Shown here in pieces: positions 16,553 through 25,592 of a DNA stretch of 64,000 bases. The stretch comes from Andreesenia angusta (GTDB lineage Bacteria; Bacillota; Clostridia; Tissierellales; Gottschalkiaceae). The DNA lies in the NCBI RefSeq assembly GCF_001855385.1, contig NZ_MKIE01000006.1, forward strand, positions 62,001 through 126,000, read 5' to 3'. The position numbers and the translations under genes were made by a program. The notes under the pieces were generated by a model. That model was not told the origin of the DNA and did not search any database. It worked only from the letters and a program-made list of their open reading frames with translations. How positions within the stretch are numbered: position 1 is the stretch's first letter; every line of letters begins with the position of its first letter.

Positions 16553-17418
16553 CGGAGACTGTGAAGATTGCACTTGAGAAGGCCTTAGAAATCATGGGCG
16601 AGAGGGAATACACTTCGCCCCTGCTGGATGCTAGGCTTCTGCTTTCGCATGTACTGGAAGTGGACAAGTCGTATCTTTATTTGAATTTAGATAGTGAAAT
16701 ACCTGGGGATAGACTGAAGCGTTTCTACGAGCTTGTAGAGAAAAGGGCTAAAGGTTATCCCCTTCAGTATATCCTTGGCTCTCAGGAGTTTATGGGACTG
16801 GAATTTCACGTAGAGGAAGGAGTCTTGGTGCCACGCCCCGACACAGAGGTGCTGGTCGAGCGAATCATAGAGCTTGTGAAGTCCGAAAAGACGGAGTCTG
16901 GACCTAAGATACTTGAGATAGGCACAGGCAGCGGGGCCATAGCCGTGAGCCTCGCATACTATATAGAGGACGCGGAAGTCTACTCTGTGGACATAGACGA
17001 GACTCCTGTAAGAGTGGCAGCTGAAAATGCCAAGCGACACGGGGTTGAAAGCAGGACTCATTTCTTACATGGCAGTCTGTTCGAGCCACTGGATCAGCTT
17101 GGAGAGATAGAGTACGATATAATAGTTTCAAACCCCCCTTATATAAAGTCCGACGAAATAGAGAAGCTTCAGCTTGAAGTATCTACTTTTGAGCCGAAGC
17201 TCGCACTAGACGGCGGAGATGATGGCCTCGTATTCTACAGGGAGATTTCAAGCGGTGGACTGCGCTACTTAAAGAGCGGTGGGATGCTGGCCTTTGAGAT
17301 AGGTCATGACCAAAAGGAGTCTCTGATTGAAATTATGGACAGGGACTACAGGGACATAGAGACTGTAGCGGACTATGGAGGGAACGACAGAGTAGTGATT
17401 GGCTATAAAAAGGAGTAG
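16546..17418 (+). CDS. prmC: Release factor glutamine methyltransferase
   Basis: Methylates the Gln of the GGQ motif in release factors RF1 and RF2 using S-adenosylmethionine. The 290-residue protein has an N-terminal helical domain, the SAM-binding motif LEIGTGSGAIAVSLA near 125 and the catalytic SNPPYI near 195. It overlaps the DUF1385 gene by seven bases. Its substrate gene prfA lies about 1.1 kb downstream, with two chromate transporter genes between them. Confidence 0.95.
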   Translation: MVAETVKIALEKALEIMGEREYTSPLLDARLLLSHVLEVDKSYLYLNLDSEIPGDRLKRFYELVEKRAKGYPLQYILGSQEFMGLEFHVEEGVLVPRPDTEVLVERIIELVKSEKTESGPKILEIGTGSGAIAVSLAYYIEDAEVYSVDIDETPVRVAAENAKRHGVESRTHFLHGSLFEPLDQLGEIEYDIIVSNPPYIKSDEIEKLQLEVSTFEPKLALDGGDDGLVFYREISSGGLRYLKSGGMLAFEIGHDQKESLIEIMDRDYRDIETVADYGGNDRVVIGYKKE

Positions 17419-17423
17419 TTGAT

Positions 17424-17966
17424 ATGCGATACAGAGAACTATTTGCTACATTTTTCAAGATAGGTCTGCTGACGATAGGTGGAGGATATGCCATGGTCCC
17501 TGTTATCCAGAATGCCGTGGTAAAAGAGCATAGTTGGCTTACAGATGAGGAGTTCATAGATGCACTGGCGCTTTCACAGTCGGCACCTGGGGCGCTTGCC
17601 ATAAACTCATCTGTGTATATAGGTTACAAGTTAAAGGGAGTCAGAGGAGCGATTGTGGCAGCGCTTGGAACTTCACTTCCTTCTTTTCTGATAATACTCC
17701 TGATCTCGCTTTTCTTTTTCAGGATGCGGGAGATAGACTATGTGGAGAAGGCGTTCAAAGGCATAAGGGCTGCTGTTGTCTCTATGATAGCGCTGTCTCT
17801 TGTTCAGCTGTTAGAAGCTGTAAAGCTGAAGCCAAGAGGGTATGTTGTATTCGGAGCTTCAGCTATTGCGCTTGTAGTGCTTGACGTAAATCCGCTCTGG
17901 GTGCTCGTGGCCGGAGGGGCAGGCTCGCTTATCTACTACAGCATAAAGGGAGGGGCTGAGCGATGA
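17424..17966 (+). CDS. Chromate transporter family protein, first half-size subunit
   Basis: A 180-residue membrane protein of the CHR family with five or six hydrophobic spans. The N-terminal signature FKIGLLTIGGGYAMVPVIQ and LSQSAPGALAINSS are diagnostic. It is homologous to the next gene; in short-chain CHR systems two such half proteins together form the transporter. Natural substrates may be chromate, sulfate or another anion. It starts five bases after prmC and overlaps the second half by four bases. Confidence 0.9.
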   Translation: MRYRELFATFFKIGLLTIGGGYAMVPVIQNAVVKEHSWLTDEEFIDALALSQSAPGALAINSSVYIGYKLKGVRGAIVAALGTSLPSFLIILLISLFFFRMREIDYVEKAFKGIRAAVVSMIALSLVQLLEAVKLKPRGYVVFGASAIALVVLDVNPLWVLVAGGAGSLIYYSIKGGAER

Positions 17967-18481
17967 TATACTGGGGTCTTTTCCTGAGCTTTTTCAAGAT
18001 AGGGCTGTTCAGCTTCGGTGGAGGATACGCCATGATTCCGCTGATACAGAATGAAGTGATAGAGGTCAATTCATGGCTTTCGCAGGCTGAGTTTTTGGAC
18101 ATGCTGGCCATAGCTCAAGTTACGCCAGGTCCTATAGCCATAAACACGGCGACCTTTGTAGGTCAGAGAGTTGCAGGCATACCAGGGGCTGTTACGACCA
18201 CGTTTGCCGTAGTGTTTCCCTCGTTTGTGATAGTGCTGATTCTTGCCTACTTGGTAAAGAGGATAGGGGAGTCGAAGCAGATGGACTATATTTACAAGGG
18301 GTTGAGGCCTGTGGTGCTTGCGCTTATACTCTCGGCACTTGTGTCCATAGGTAGAGAGAGCATAACTGGAATTTCAACAGCAGCCATAGCAGTACTTGGG
18401 TTTTTGGCTCTCAGGTACAAAAAACTGAATATGGTGATGCTTTTAATTTTGTCAGGGTTGCTCGGGGTATTTTTTTACTAG
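17963..18481 (+). CDS. Chromate transporter family protein, second half-size subunit
   Basis: A 172-residue partner of the preceding protein, with the same signature in diverged form (FKIGLFSFGGGYAMIPLIQ, AQVTPGPIAINTATFVG). The ATGA overlap couples translation of the two. Both halves keep a full N-terminal motif, so this is a duplicated pair and not one broken gene. It inserts into the cytoplasmic membrane, probably in opposite orientation to its partner, as inferred for this family. Confidence 0.9.
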   Translation: MIYWGLFLSFFKIGLFSFGGGYAMIPLIQNEVIEVNSWLSQAEFLDMLAIAQVTPGPIAINTATFVGQRVAGIPGAVTTTFAVVFPSFVIVLILAYLVKRIGESKQMDYIYKGLRPVVLALILSALVSIGRESITGISTAAIAVLGFLALRYKKLNMVMLLILSGLLGVFFY

Positions 18482-18547
18482 GGATATTCTGATAAGATAG
18501 ATTCATGATATAATTGAGAGAGTTAATACAATAGAAGAGGTGTAAAG

Positions 18548-19618
18548 ATGTTAGATAAACTGGAATTTCTGGAAAAGAGATATGCAGAGTTAAATGAAAA
18601 GATAAGCGACCCAGAAGTGATGGCGGATATGAAGGAATGGCAGAAACTTGTGAAAGAGCATTCCGACCTTGAAGGGATCGTTACAAAATACAGAGAGCTT
18701 AAAGAGGCAAATGGACAACTTTCAGACGCCAAAGAGATGCTCAAAGAGAAGTTAGATGACGACTTCAAGGAAATGGTGAAGCTGGAGCTAGACGAGCTTA
18801 CAGAGAGAGTCGAAAAGCTGGAAGAGGACCTTAAGCTGCTGCTTATACCCAAGGACCCTAACGACGACAAGAACGTAATAGTGGAAATCCGTGCAGGTGC
18901 AGGTGGGGACGAGGCAGGAATATTTGCAGGAAACCTGTTCAGGATGTATGCGAGGTTCGCCGAGCGTCAAGGATGGAAATACGAGGTCATGAGCTCTTCG
19001 GATCAGGGGATAGGCGGATTCAAGGAAGTCATATTCCTCATAAAGGGAAATGGAGCCTACAGCAAGCTTAAGTTCGAGAGCGGGGTTCACAGAGTGCAGA
19101 GAGTTCCGGACACTGAGTCAAGCGGTAGAATCCACACATCTACAGCTACAGTCGCAGTGCTTCCAGAGGTGGACGATGTAGACGTAGATGTAAATCCAGC
19201 GGACGTAAGGGTGGACGTATACCGTTCTTCTGGAAACGGAGGACAGAGTGTCAACACCACTGACTCGGCTGTAAGACTTACTCACGTTCCAACTGGAATA
19301 GTGGTGGCATGCCAGGACGAGAAGTCCCAGCTTAAGAACAAGGACAAGGCGTTCAAGATACTGAAGGCCAGAATATACGACAAGATGATGGAAGCTCAGA
19401 ACGCTGAGATAGCTCAGGAGAGAAAGAGCCAGGTAGGTACAGGAGACAGAAGTGCCAAGATAAGGACTTACAACTTCCCACAGGGAAGGATAACGGACCA
19501 CAGGATAAACCTGACTGTCTACAAGCTAGACGCTTTCCTTGACGGGGATATAACAGAGATGGTAGAGTCGCTTATAACGACTCACCAGGCAGAAAAGCTA
19601 CAGGAAGTACAGGGGTAG
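18548..19618 (+). CDS. prfA: Peptide chain release factor 1
   Basis: Recognises UAA and UAG stop codons and triggers release of the finished protein. It is a 356-residue class I factor with an N-terminal coiled helical domain, the codon-reading region around [19 protein letters not shown], and the peptidyl-transferase GGQ loop [17 protein letters not shown] near residue 231, the target of PrmC. GAAGAGGTG precedes ATG. A TATAAT at 18509-18514 suggests its own promoter. sua5 begins two bases after its stop. Confidence 0.96.
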   Translation: MLDKLEFLEKRYAELNEKISDPEVMADMKEWQKLVKEHSDLEGIVTKYRELKEANGQLSDAKEMLKEKLDDDFKEMVKLELDELTERVEKLEEDLKLLLIPKDPNDDKNVIVEIRAGAGGDEAGIFAGNLFRMYARFAERQGWKYEVMSSSDQGIGGFKEVIFLIKGNGAYSKLKFESGVHRVQRVPDTESSGRIHTSTATVAVLPEVDDVDVDVNPADVRVDVYRSSGNGGQSVNTTDSAVRLTHVPTGIVVACQDEKSQLKNKDKAFKILKARIYDKMMEAQNAEIAQERKSQVGTGDRSAKIRTYNFPQGRITDHRINLTVYKLDAFLDGDITEMVESLITTHQAEKLQEVQG

Positions 19619-19620
19619 TC

Positions 19621-20664
19621 ATGAAGCAGACTAGAGTTATGGGTAGGAATCCTGAGACTTTAGAGTGCGAGCTTCGAGAGGCCGGGGAGATATTGGCCCG
19701 TGGAGGTCTTGTGGCATTTCCGACAGAGACAGTTTACGGCCTAGGGGCCGATGCGCTGAATGCTGAGGCTGTAAATGACATATTTTTGGCCAAGGGAAGG
19801 CCTCAGGACAATCCGCTCATAGTCCATATCTCGAGCAGAGAGCAGCTAGAGGAGATTGCTTTAGAGATTCCAGAAGAGGCAGAAGCGCTTATGGGAGCTT
19901 TTTGGCCGGGACCACTTACTATACTATTTGCAAAGAGCGACGCTGTGCCGTATGAAACTACGGCAGGTCTAAACACGGTGGCCGTGAGAATGCCGAACCA
20001 CCCTCTGGCTCAAAAGCTTATAGAGTACAGCGGAAGGCCCGTAGCCGCCCCTTCTGCCAACACCTCTGGAAAGCCGAGCCCTACAAAGGCTGAACACGTC
20101 ATAGAGGACCTTTACGGCAAGGTGGATGCCATACTCGACGGAGGAGCTACAGGTGTCGGGCTTGAATCCACAGTTGTAGACGTGTCGGAGGGAGTCGCTG
20201 TGATACTTAGGCCAGGCGGAGTGACTATAGAGCAGCTCTTGGAGGTACTCCCGGATGTTAGATATGACACTGCACTGGAAGACGAAAGTGTGGCGCCTAA
20301 GTCGCCTGGACAGAAGTATAGACACTACTCGCCGAAGGCAAAGCTTGAGCTTTACACTGGAGAAGCAGAGAAGGTTGTAGAGGCTGTAAGGGCAAGGGCG
20401 ACGGAGCTTGAAAGCGATGGACACAAGGTAGGAATACTGACTGTAGACGAGCATATGGACATGTATGAGTCAGATGCAAAGCTCTCTATGGGCAGCAATT
20501 CGGACTCAGAGGAAATAGCTAGAAATCTATTCGACTCGCTCAGGGTCTTCGACAGCCTTGACATAGATGTTATAGTCGGAGAAGGAATCGAAGATACGGG
20601 GATTGGAAAAGCCATCATGAACAGACTGTACAAGGCCTCGGGAGGCAGTGTAACCTGTCTGTAG
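19621..20664 (+). CDS. ywlC: Threonylcarbamoyl-AMP synthase
   Basis: Makes L-threonylcarbamoyl-AMP from threonine, bicarbonate and ATP for the t6A37 modification of tRNAs that read ANN codons. It is the long Sua5 type (347 residues): YrdC domain at about 15-205 with ETVYGLGADA and KGRPQDNPLIVHI, then the C-terminal Sua5 domain with PGQKYRHYSPKA at the junction. t6A supports reading of the ATA codons that dominate this genome. It sits in the prfA-ywlC-ywlE-rpiB order known from Bacillus. Confidence 0.94.
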   Translation: MKQTRVMGRNPETLECELREAGEILARGGLVAFPTETVYGLGADALNAEAVNDIFLAKGRPQDNPLIVHISSREQLEEIALEIPEEAEALMGAFWPGPLTILFAKSDAVPYETTAGLNTVAVRMPNHPLAQKLIEYSGRPVAAPSANTSGKPSPTKAEHVIEDLYGKVDAILDGGATGVGLESTVVDVSEGVAVILRPGGVTIEQLLEVLPDVRYDTALEDESVAPKSPGQKYRHYSPKAKLELYTGEAEKVVEAVRARATELESDGHKVGILTVDEHMDMYESDAKLSMGSNSDSEEIARNLFDSLRVFDSLDIDVIVGEGIEDTGIGKAIMNRLYKASGGSVTCL

Positions 20665-20679
20665 TCTGGAGGTGAAAAA

Positions 20680-21126
20680 GTGAAAATACTATTTGTATGT
20701 ACTGGAAACACTTGCAGAAGCCCAATGGCAGAGGCTGTTTTAAGGCAGATGGTTGAAGAGGAAGGCATAGAGGACTTAAATGTAGCTTCTGCTGGGATAT
20801 TTGCCTTTGAAAATCAACCGGCGTCTGAAAACGCCATAGCTGTGACTGAGCCTAGGGGAATGGACTTAAGGAGTCACAAGGCTAGAAGAATGACGAAAAA
20901 GCATATAGAGGAATACGACCTCATACTCACTATGACTGGATCCCATAGAGAGGCTATACTGGGTCTTACATCAGACGGCCGAAAAGTGCATACCCTGAAT
21001 GGATATGTAGGAAGGTCGGGAGAGATAATAGACCCGTTTGGACATTCGGTGGAGATATACGAGCAGACTATTCTGGATATGATCAAGAGTCTAGAGATGC
21101 TTTTAGAAAAAATCAGGCAAAAATAA
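20680..21126 (+). CDS. ywlE: Protein arginine phosphatase
   Basis: A 148-residue low-molecular-weight phosphatase with the P-loop VCTGNTCRSPMAEAV at the N-terminus and the catalytic Asp in DPFGHSVEIYEQT. Residue 11 is Thr (C7-T-G-N-T11-C-R13); in the Bacillus enzyme YwlE, Thr11 selects phosphoarginine over phosphotyrosine. It should therefore reverse McsB-type arginine phosphorylation that marks proteins for ClpCP. Start is GTG with GGAGGTG. Confidence 0.92.
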   Translation: MKILFVCTGNTCRSPMAEAVLRQMVEEEGIEDLNVASAGIFAFENQPASENAIAVTEPRGMDLRSHKARRMTKKHIEEYDLILTMTGSHREAILGLTSDGRKVHTLNGYVGRSGEIIDPFGHSVEIYEQTILDMIKSLEMLLEKIRQK

Positions 21127-21145
21127 GCTTATGGAGGAGATACAC

Positions 21146-21586
21146 TTGAAGATAGGACTGGGAAGTGACCACGGCGGTTACGAGCTAAAGGAAAAGATAA
21201 AGTCTCATTTGACTGAAAAGGGAATAGAGGTTGTGGACTACGGGACTGACTCTACTGACTCTGTAGACTATCCTGACTACGGGAGAAAGACTGCAGAGGG
21301 AGTTGTGTCTGGAGAGTGCGAAAGAGCGATAGTTTGCTGCGGAACAGGAATAGGCATTTCAATAGCTGCCAACAAAGTAGAGGGCATAAGATGCGCACTT
21401 TGCTCGGAAACATACTCGGCTAGAATGGCCATGGAGCACAATAACTCCAACATGCTTTCGCTTGGAGCTAGAGTTACAGGTATAGACCTTGCGCTTGAGA
21501 TAGTTGACGTTTGGCTTAAGGCTAAATTCGAAGGTGGAAGACATGAAAGAAGAGTGGACAAGATAATGGAGATAGAGAGGGCTTAG
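21146..21586 (+). CDS. rpiB: Ribose-5-phosphate isomerase B
   Basis: Interconverts ribose-5-phosphate and ribulose-5-phosphate in the pentose phosphate pathway. Motifs are [15 protein letters not shown] at the N-terminus, the catalytic Cys in [10 protein letters not shown] and [12 protein letters not shown] choose TTG at 21146: GGAGGAGA lies eight bases before it and the family starts exactly here, whereas the ATG at 21131 would overlap the binding site. Length is 146 residues, normal for the family. Confidence 0.95.
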   Translation: MKIGLGSDHGGYELKEKIKSHLTEKGIEVVDYGTDSTDSVDYPDYGRKTAEGVVSGECERAIVCCGTGIGISIAANKVEGIRCALCSETYSARMAMEHNNSNMLSLGARVTGIDLALEIVDVWLKAKFEGGRHERRVDKIMEIERA

Positions 21587-21588
21587 TT

Positions 21589-22218
21589 ATGAAAAAACTT
21601 ATAGTTATGGATCACCCGCTTGTAAAGCACAAGATGGGCTACCTTAAAGACGAGAGAACAGAGACAAAACAGTTTAGAGAGCTTGTAAACGAGATTTCAA
21701 TGATGATGGCCTATGAAGCCACTAAAGATATGATGCTGAAAGAAGTGGACATAAAGACTCCGCTTCAGGACACGGTAGTTCAGCAGAGAGACTACAAGAA
21801 CCCTGTAATAGTTCCGATACTCAGAGCAGGACTTGGAATGGTGGACGGGATGCTTCAAGTTATTCCGACGGCCAAGGTTGGTCACATAGGTCTTTACAGA
21901 GATGAAGAGACACTAGAGCCTGTGGAGTACTACTGCAAGCTTCCTGTAGATATAAGCGAGAGGGAGCTGATAGTTGTAGACCCTATGCTTGCAACTGGAG
22001 GGTCTGCAAAAGCGGCTATACAGTTCCTGAAAGACAGAAACGTATCTAGGATAAAGCTTGTATGTATACTGGGATGCCCTGAAGGTGTGGAGGCGATCCA
22101 CGAGGCGCACCCTGACGTAGACGTATACCTTGCTCAGATGGACCCTAAGCTGAACGACCACGGATATATACTTCCGGGGCTAGGAGACGCAGGAGACAGA
22201 CTTTTCGGCACAAAATAG
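21589..22218 (+). CDS. upp: Uracil phosphoribosyltransferase
   Basis: Salvages uracil to UMP with PRPP. It has 209 residues with the PRPP loop [15 protein letters not shown] near 130, [14 protein letters not shown] and the uracil-binding end [19 protein letters not shown]. It begins two bases after rpiB and ends the prfA-to-upp run at a strong terminator. In Bacillus upp also lies ahead of the atp operon, as it does here after an insertion of about 4.6 kb. Confidence 0.97.
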   Translation: MKKLIVMDHPLVKHKMGYLKDERTETKQFRELVNEISMMMAYEATKDMMLKEVDIKTPLQDTVVQQRDYKNPVIVPILRAGLGMVDGMLQVIPTAKVGHIGLYRDEETLEPVEYYCKLPVDISERELIVVDPMLATGGSAKAAIQFLKDRNVSRIKLVCILGCPEGVEAIHEAHPDVDVYLAQMDPKLNDHGYILPGLGDAGDRLFGTK

Positions 22219-22226
22219 AACGCAGT

Positions 22227-22260
22227 AAAGCCCTTTCGAGTTTTTCGAAAGGGCTTTTTA
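22227..22260. terminator. Strong terminator between upp and the GGDEF-EAL gene
   Basis: A 13-base-pair perfect stem (AAAGCCCTTTCGA with TCGAAAGGGCTTT), 5-base loop and T run. It lies between convergent genes and serves upp. Confidence 0.9.
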
Positions 22261-22277
22261 AATTTCAGATGATAGGC

Positions 22278-23933
22278 TTAAGAAAGGGAGAAGATCTTAT
22301 TTGCAAGCAGCAGTTCCTCGATTTCCGATGGAGGGAGTGGTTTGCTGAAAAGATAACCCTGTCCTATATTGCAGCCGCGGCTTTTAAAGAAGCCCAGCTG
22401 TTCTTTTGTCTCGATTCCCTCTACAACTATGTCGAGCCCCAGGTTCTGTGCGAGCGTTATGACGGACTCCACTATTATCTCATCGCCTTTCTTGTTCGAG
22501 ACAAAGTCAGTAAAGGACTTGTCTATCTTGAGTACCTCTATTGGGAGCTTCTTCAGGTAAGTCAAAGACGAATAGCCTGTTCCGAAGTCGTCTAGGGCAA
22601 TCTCTATTCCCAATTCCTTTATCTTTTCCAGATTCTCTACTGCGTTTTTTAGATTTGCCATTACAGCCGTTTCTGTTATCTCCAAAGAGAAATACTTGAG
22701 AGCGGAAGGTCGCTTCTTGACTATTTCAGATATCACCTCTACGGCTTCTGGCTGCATAACGCTTTTCCCAGACAGATTCACCGACATCTTTATGTCTTTG
22801 TTGTACTTGTCTGCCCAAAGGTTTCTCTGTTTGAAGGCCTTCTGAAGCACCCAGCGCTCTATATTGTATATATAGCCCGTCTCCTCCGCAAAGGGAATAA
22901 AGTCCATAGGAGGCACGAAGCCTTTTTTAGGGTGAAGCCACCTTATAAGGGCTTCAACGCCATCTATCTCCCCTGTAGACAGGTTTATCTGAGGCTGGTA
23001 GTAGAGCAGAAACTCATTGTTGTCTATGGCATATCTTATCTGGTTGACCATATGGGCGTTTTTCATAGTGTTCTCTCTGATGCTGGTGCTGTAAAAGCAG
23101 AACTTGTCTTTTCCTGTTTCCTTGGCATGGAAATTGGCCGTGTCGGAGTTTTTCAGAAGAGTTACGAAGTTCTTGCCGTCATCAGGATACTTCGCTATTC
23201 CTATGCTGGCCGTTATATATATTTCGTGCTGGCCGCAGTTCCATGGCCTTCTGACACTCTCTAAAATCTCAGAGGCTTTTTCCTTGATCCTCTCGGTAGA
23301 GGCATCCTCGAGCAGTATCAGGAATTCATCTCCACCAAGCCTGCCTATGTTGGAGGTGTTTCCCATCGAGTCCTCGAGCGAGCGGGACATTTTCTTGAGG
23401 AGCATGTCTCCGCAGTCATGTCCTAGAGCGTCGTTTATGAGGTTGAAATTGTCTATATCCACATATATAAGGGCGAACTTGGAGTTCCTCCCCATATTGC
23501 TTATTATGTAGTCGTCGACTTTTTCGGCGAAAGTGTATCTGTTCAGCATTCCGGTCAGCTGGTCATACTTAGAGAGTGAATAGACTTTCTTTTTCAAGAT
23601 GTCATACTGCTCGTATATGCTCGAGTCTCTCTTGAGCTTCTTGTAGTCTTCAAACTCCATCAGCTCGTCTGAGCTTGAAAGCTCCAGATTTTCAAGGGCA
23701 CTCAGCTTCTTTATGAAGATAGAGTGGACAGTGAACGCCGATAAAAATATAAAAATTATCCCTGCTATGTTCTCGGGGCCCGAGGAGTCCGCGTTCCCCA
23801 AAAGGCTACCTATGGGTTCAGAGTATATAAACCACAGCGTGCCAAGACTTAAGTAGGATATTAAAGTCCTCAAGGCCATCTCGCGTATGTCCTTGTACTT
23901 GGAAGTGACCATTCTTAATCTGTTGTTTTCCAT
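22278..23933 (-). CDS. GGDEF-EAL dual-domain c-di-GMP protein
   Basis: A 551-residue membrane-bound regulator. Two N-terminal hydrophobic spans (about 20-40 and 55-70) lead into a GGDEF domain with an intact GGDEF near 200, able in principle to make cyclic di-GMP, and an EAL domain with an intact EAL near 326 and its key residues (NLSG, LEITET, DDFGTGYSSL, KIDKSF, EGIET), able to degrade it. There is no separate sensory domain outside the membrane part. ATG is preceded by TAGGTGA. Confidence 0.93.
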   Translation of the reverse strand: MENNRLRMVTSKYKDIREMALRTLISYLSLGTLWFIYSEPIGSLLGNADSSGPENIAGIIFIFLSAFTVHSIFIKKLSALENLELSSSDELMEFEDYKKLKRDSSIYEQYDILKKKVYSLSKYDQLTGMLNRYTFAEKVDDYIISNMGRNSKFALIYVDIDNFNLINDALGHDCGDMLLKKMSRSLEDSMGNTSNIGRLGGDEFLILLEDASTERIKEKASEILESVRRPWNCGQHEIYITASIGIAKYPDDGKNFVTLLKNSDTANFHAKETGKDKFCFYSTSIRENTMKNAHMVNQIRYAIDNNEFLLYYQPQINLSTGEIDGVEALIRWLHPKKGFVPPMDFIPFAEETGYIYNIERWVLQKAFKQRNLWADKYNKDIKMSVNLSGKSVMQPEAVEVISEIVKKRPSALKYFSLEITETAVMANLKNAVENLEKIKELGIEIALDDFGTGYSSLTYLKKLPIEVLKIDKSFTDFVSNKKGDEIIVESVITLAQNLGLDIVVEGIETKEQLGFFKSRGCNIGQGYLFSKPLPPSEIEELLLANKIFSLS

Positions 23934-23977
23934 ATATAATTCACCTACAGTTACAATGTGTTTTGTATTGCAATTAA

Positions 23978-24005
23978 ATTATAGCACAACGGCGGCATAA
24001 AACAA
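23978..24005 (-). promoter_or_regulatory. Sigma-A promoter for the GGDEF-EAL gene
   Basis: On the minus strand TTGTTT, 16 bases, TATAAT, about 45 bases upstream of the ATG. Confidence 0.6.
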
Positions 24006-24088
24006 AAATAATATAAACTCTTGTAGTATCTAGGTAGATATTATAAGATTATTTAGAGTTGCACTTAAAAAGAATGGGAGAAGTGAAA

Positions 24089-24544
24089 ATGAGACCTACT
24101 TGGGATGAATATTTTATGGAGATAGTCCATACTGTGAAAAAGAGGTCCACTTGTTGCAGAAGACAGGTCGGGGCTCTTATAGTCAAGAATAAGAAGATAC
24201 TTTCCACAGGATACAACGGGGCGCCTAGCGGCCTAAGGCACTGCGACGAGGTGGGATGCCTAAGGGACAAGCTTGGCATACCTTCAGGAGAGAGACATGA
24301 GCTCTGTAGGGGTCTTCATGCAGAGCAGAATGCCATAGTCCATGCGGCCAATTCAGGAGTGAGCATAGACGGCTCTACGATATACGTCACAAACCAGCCG
24401 TGTATACTATGCGCCAAGATGATAATAAACGCTGGAATAGTCAGAGTCGTATATAGCCACGGCTATCCGGATGAACTGGCGAAAGAGCTTCTAGATGAAG
24501 CTGGTGTCGAGGTTATGAAACTAGATATGAAGGAAGGTTGTTAG
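24089..24544 (+). CDS. comEB: dCMP deaminase family protein
   Basis: Deaminates dCMP to dUMP, feeding thymidylate synthesis. Zinc ligands are clear in HAEQNA near residue 77 and PCILC near 103; [11 protein letters not shown] at the start is typical of the ComEB group. ATG at 24089 has GGGAG eight bases upstream, while upstream in-frame starts at 24059 and 24074 have no site. It is 152 residues long. Four bases separate it from tagO. Confidence 0.94.
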   Translation: MRPTWDEYFMEIVHTVKKRSTCCRRQVGALIVKNKKILSTGYNGAPSGLRHCDEVGCLRDKLGIPSGERHELCRGLHAEQNAIVHAANSGVSIDGSTIYVTNQPCILCAKMIINAGIVRVVYSHGYPDELAKELLDEAGVEVMKLDMKEGC

Positions 24545-24548
24545 AGAT

Positions 24549-25580
24549 ATGGGAGAGTATATTTTGGCCGCTGCTGTGGCCATGCTGATTTCTTTTTTGA
24601 TGACGCCACTGGCTAAGCGGTTTGCTCATATGGCTGGGGCGATAGATGTCCCTAAAGACGACAGGAGAATACACAAGGCTCCTATACCGAGGCTTGGAGG
24701 GCTTGCCATACTTGTGTCCACTGTGCTTTCAATACTGCTCTTTGTAGAGCTTGACAAGAGCGTGTACGCAATACTCGTAGGCGGAATAGTCATAGCCATT
24801 TCAGGGATAATAGACGACATAAAGCCGATGACTCCAAAGCTGAAGATGCTTTTTCAGATAGTCGCGGCTGGAATACTAGTATACGGAGGGGTAAGCATAC
24901 AGATACTTACGAATCCGTTTCAAGAAGGTGGGTATATATCGCTTGGGGTACTTGGAATACCGCTCACGCTTTTCTGGGTAGTTGGGATAACGAACACTGT
25001 AAACCTTATAGACGGGCTTGACGGGCTTTCGGCTGGGGCGAGTGCCATATCTGCACTTTCGTTTGCGGTCATATCGTACATAGTAGGGGACTCCAATGTG
25101 GCGATCATGTCTTTAATACTTGCAGGGGCAGCTATAGGTTTTCTGCCTTACAATTTCAACCCGGCGAGCATCTTCATGGGAGATACGGGTGCGCTCTACC
25201 TTGGGTTTATGCTTTCGGCCATAGCGATAGAGGGAGCTGTGAAGGGTGCGGCGGCAGTTGCCATGGTCATACCTATACTTACACTTGGGCTTCCGGTTTT
25301 CGACACCACGTTTGCGATACTCAGAAGATACAAGAACAAGAGGCCTATAATGGAGGCGGACAGGGGTCACCTTCACCACAGGCTGCTGGACTTAGGTTTT
25401 GGCCAGAGGCGGACAGTGATCATACTCTATGTCGTAAGTATTGTATTTGGGATATCGGCCATACTCATGTCCAAAATGGACTTTTTCCAGGGGGCTGTAT
25501 TCCTTGCAGTTATAATGGTTATAGTAGTGGGCTCTATGCTCAAGCTGAGGGAGCTCGGAAGAAAAATAAGAAATAGATAG
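24549..25580 (+). CDS. tagO: Undecaprenyl-phosphate GlcNAc-1-phosphate transferase
   Basis: A MraY-like membrane enzyme that starts wall polymers by moving GlcNAc-1-phosphate from UDP-GlcNAc to undecaprenyl phosphate. The 343 residues show about ten hydrophobic spans, KDDRRIHKAPIPRLGG near 30, TNTVNLIDGLDGLSAG, the catalytic FNPASIFMGDTGALYLG, and HLHHRLLDLG. With mnaA just downstream it probably builds the secondary wall polymer to which the SLH proteins in this window bind; that link is inference. Confidence 0.92.
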   Translation: MGEYILAAAVAMLISFLMTPLAKRFAHMAGAIDVPKDDRRIHKAPIPRLGGLAILVSTVLSILLFVELDKSVYAILVGGIVIAISGIIDDIKPMTPKLKMLFQIVAAGILVYGGVSIQILTNPFQEGGYISLGVLGIPLTLFWVVGITNTVNLIDGLDGLSAGASAISALSFAVISYIVGDSNVAIMSLILAGAAIGFLPYNFNPASIFMGDTGALYLGFMLSAIAIEGAVKGAAAVAMVIPILTLGLPVFDTTFAILRRYKNKRPIMEADRGHLHHRLLDLGFGQRRTVIILYVVSIVFGISAILMSKMDFFQGAVFLAVIMVIVVGSMLKLRELGRKIRNR

Positions 25581-25592
25581 GGAGAGATATAA

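Noticed and set aside
17424..18481. One chromate transporter gene broken by a frameshift
   Set aside because: Each half carries its own complete N-terminal family motif and they overlap by ATGA; paired half-size CHR genes are a known form.
22278..22595. Plus-strand open frames opposite the GGDEF-EAL gene
   Set aside because: They are shadows: no ribosome binding sites, low-complexity translation, and the minus-strand frame is a complete known protein.
23720..23745. GCCGATAA at about 23738 as a sigma-D promoter
   Set aside because: Inside a coding sequence and no TAAA box 15-16 bases upstream.
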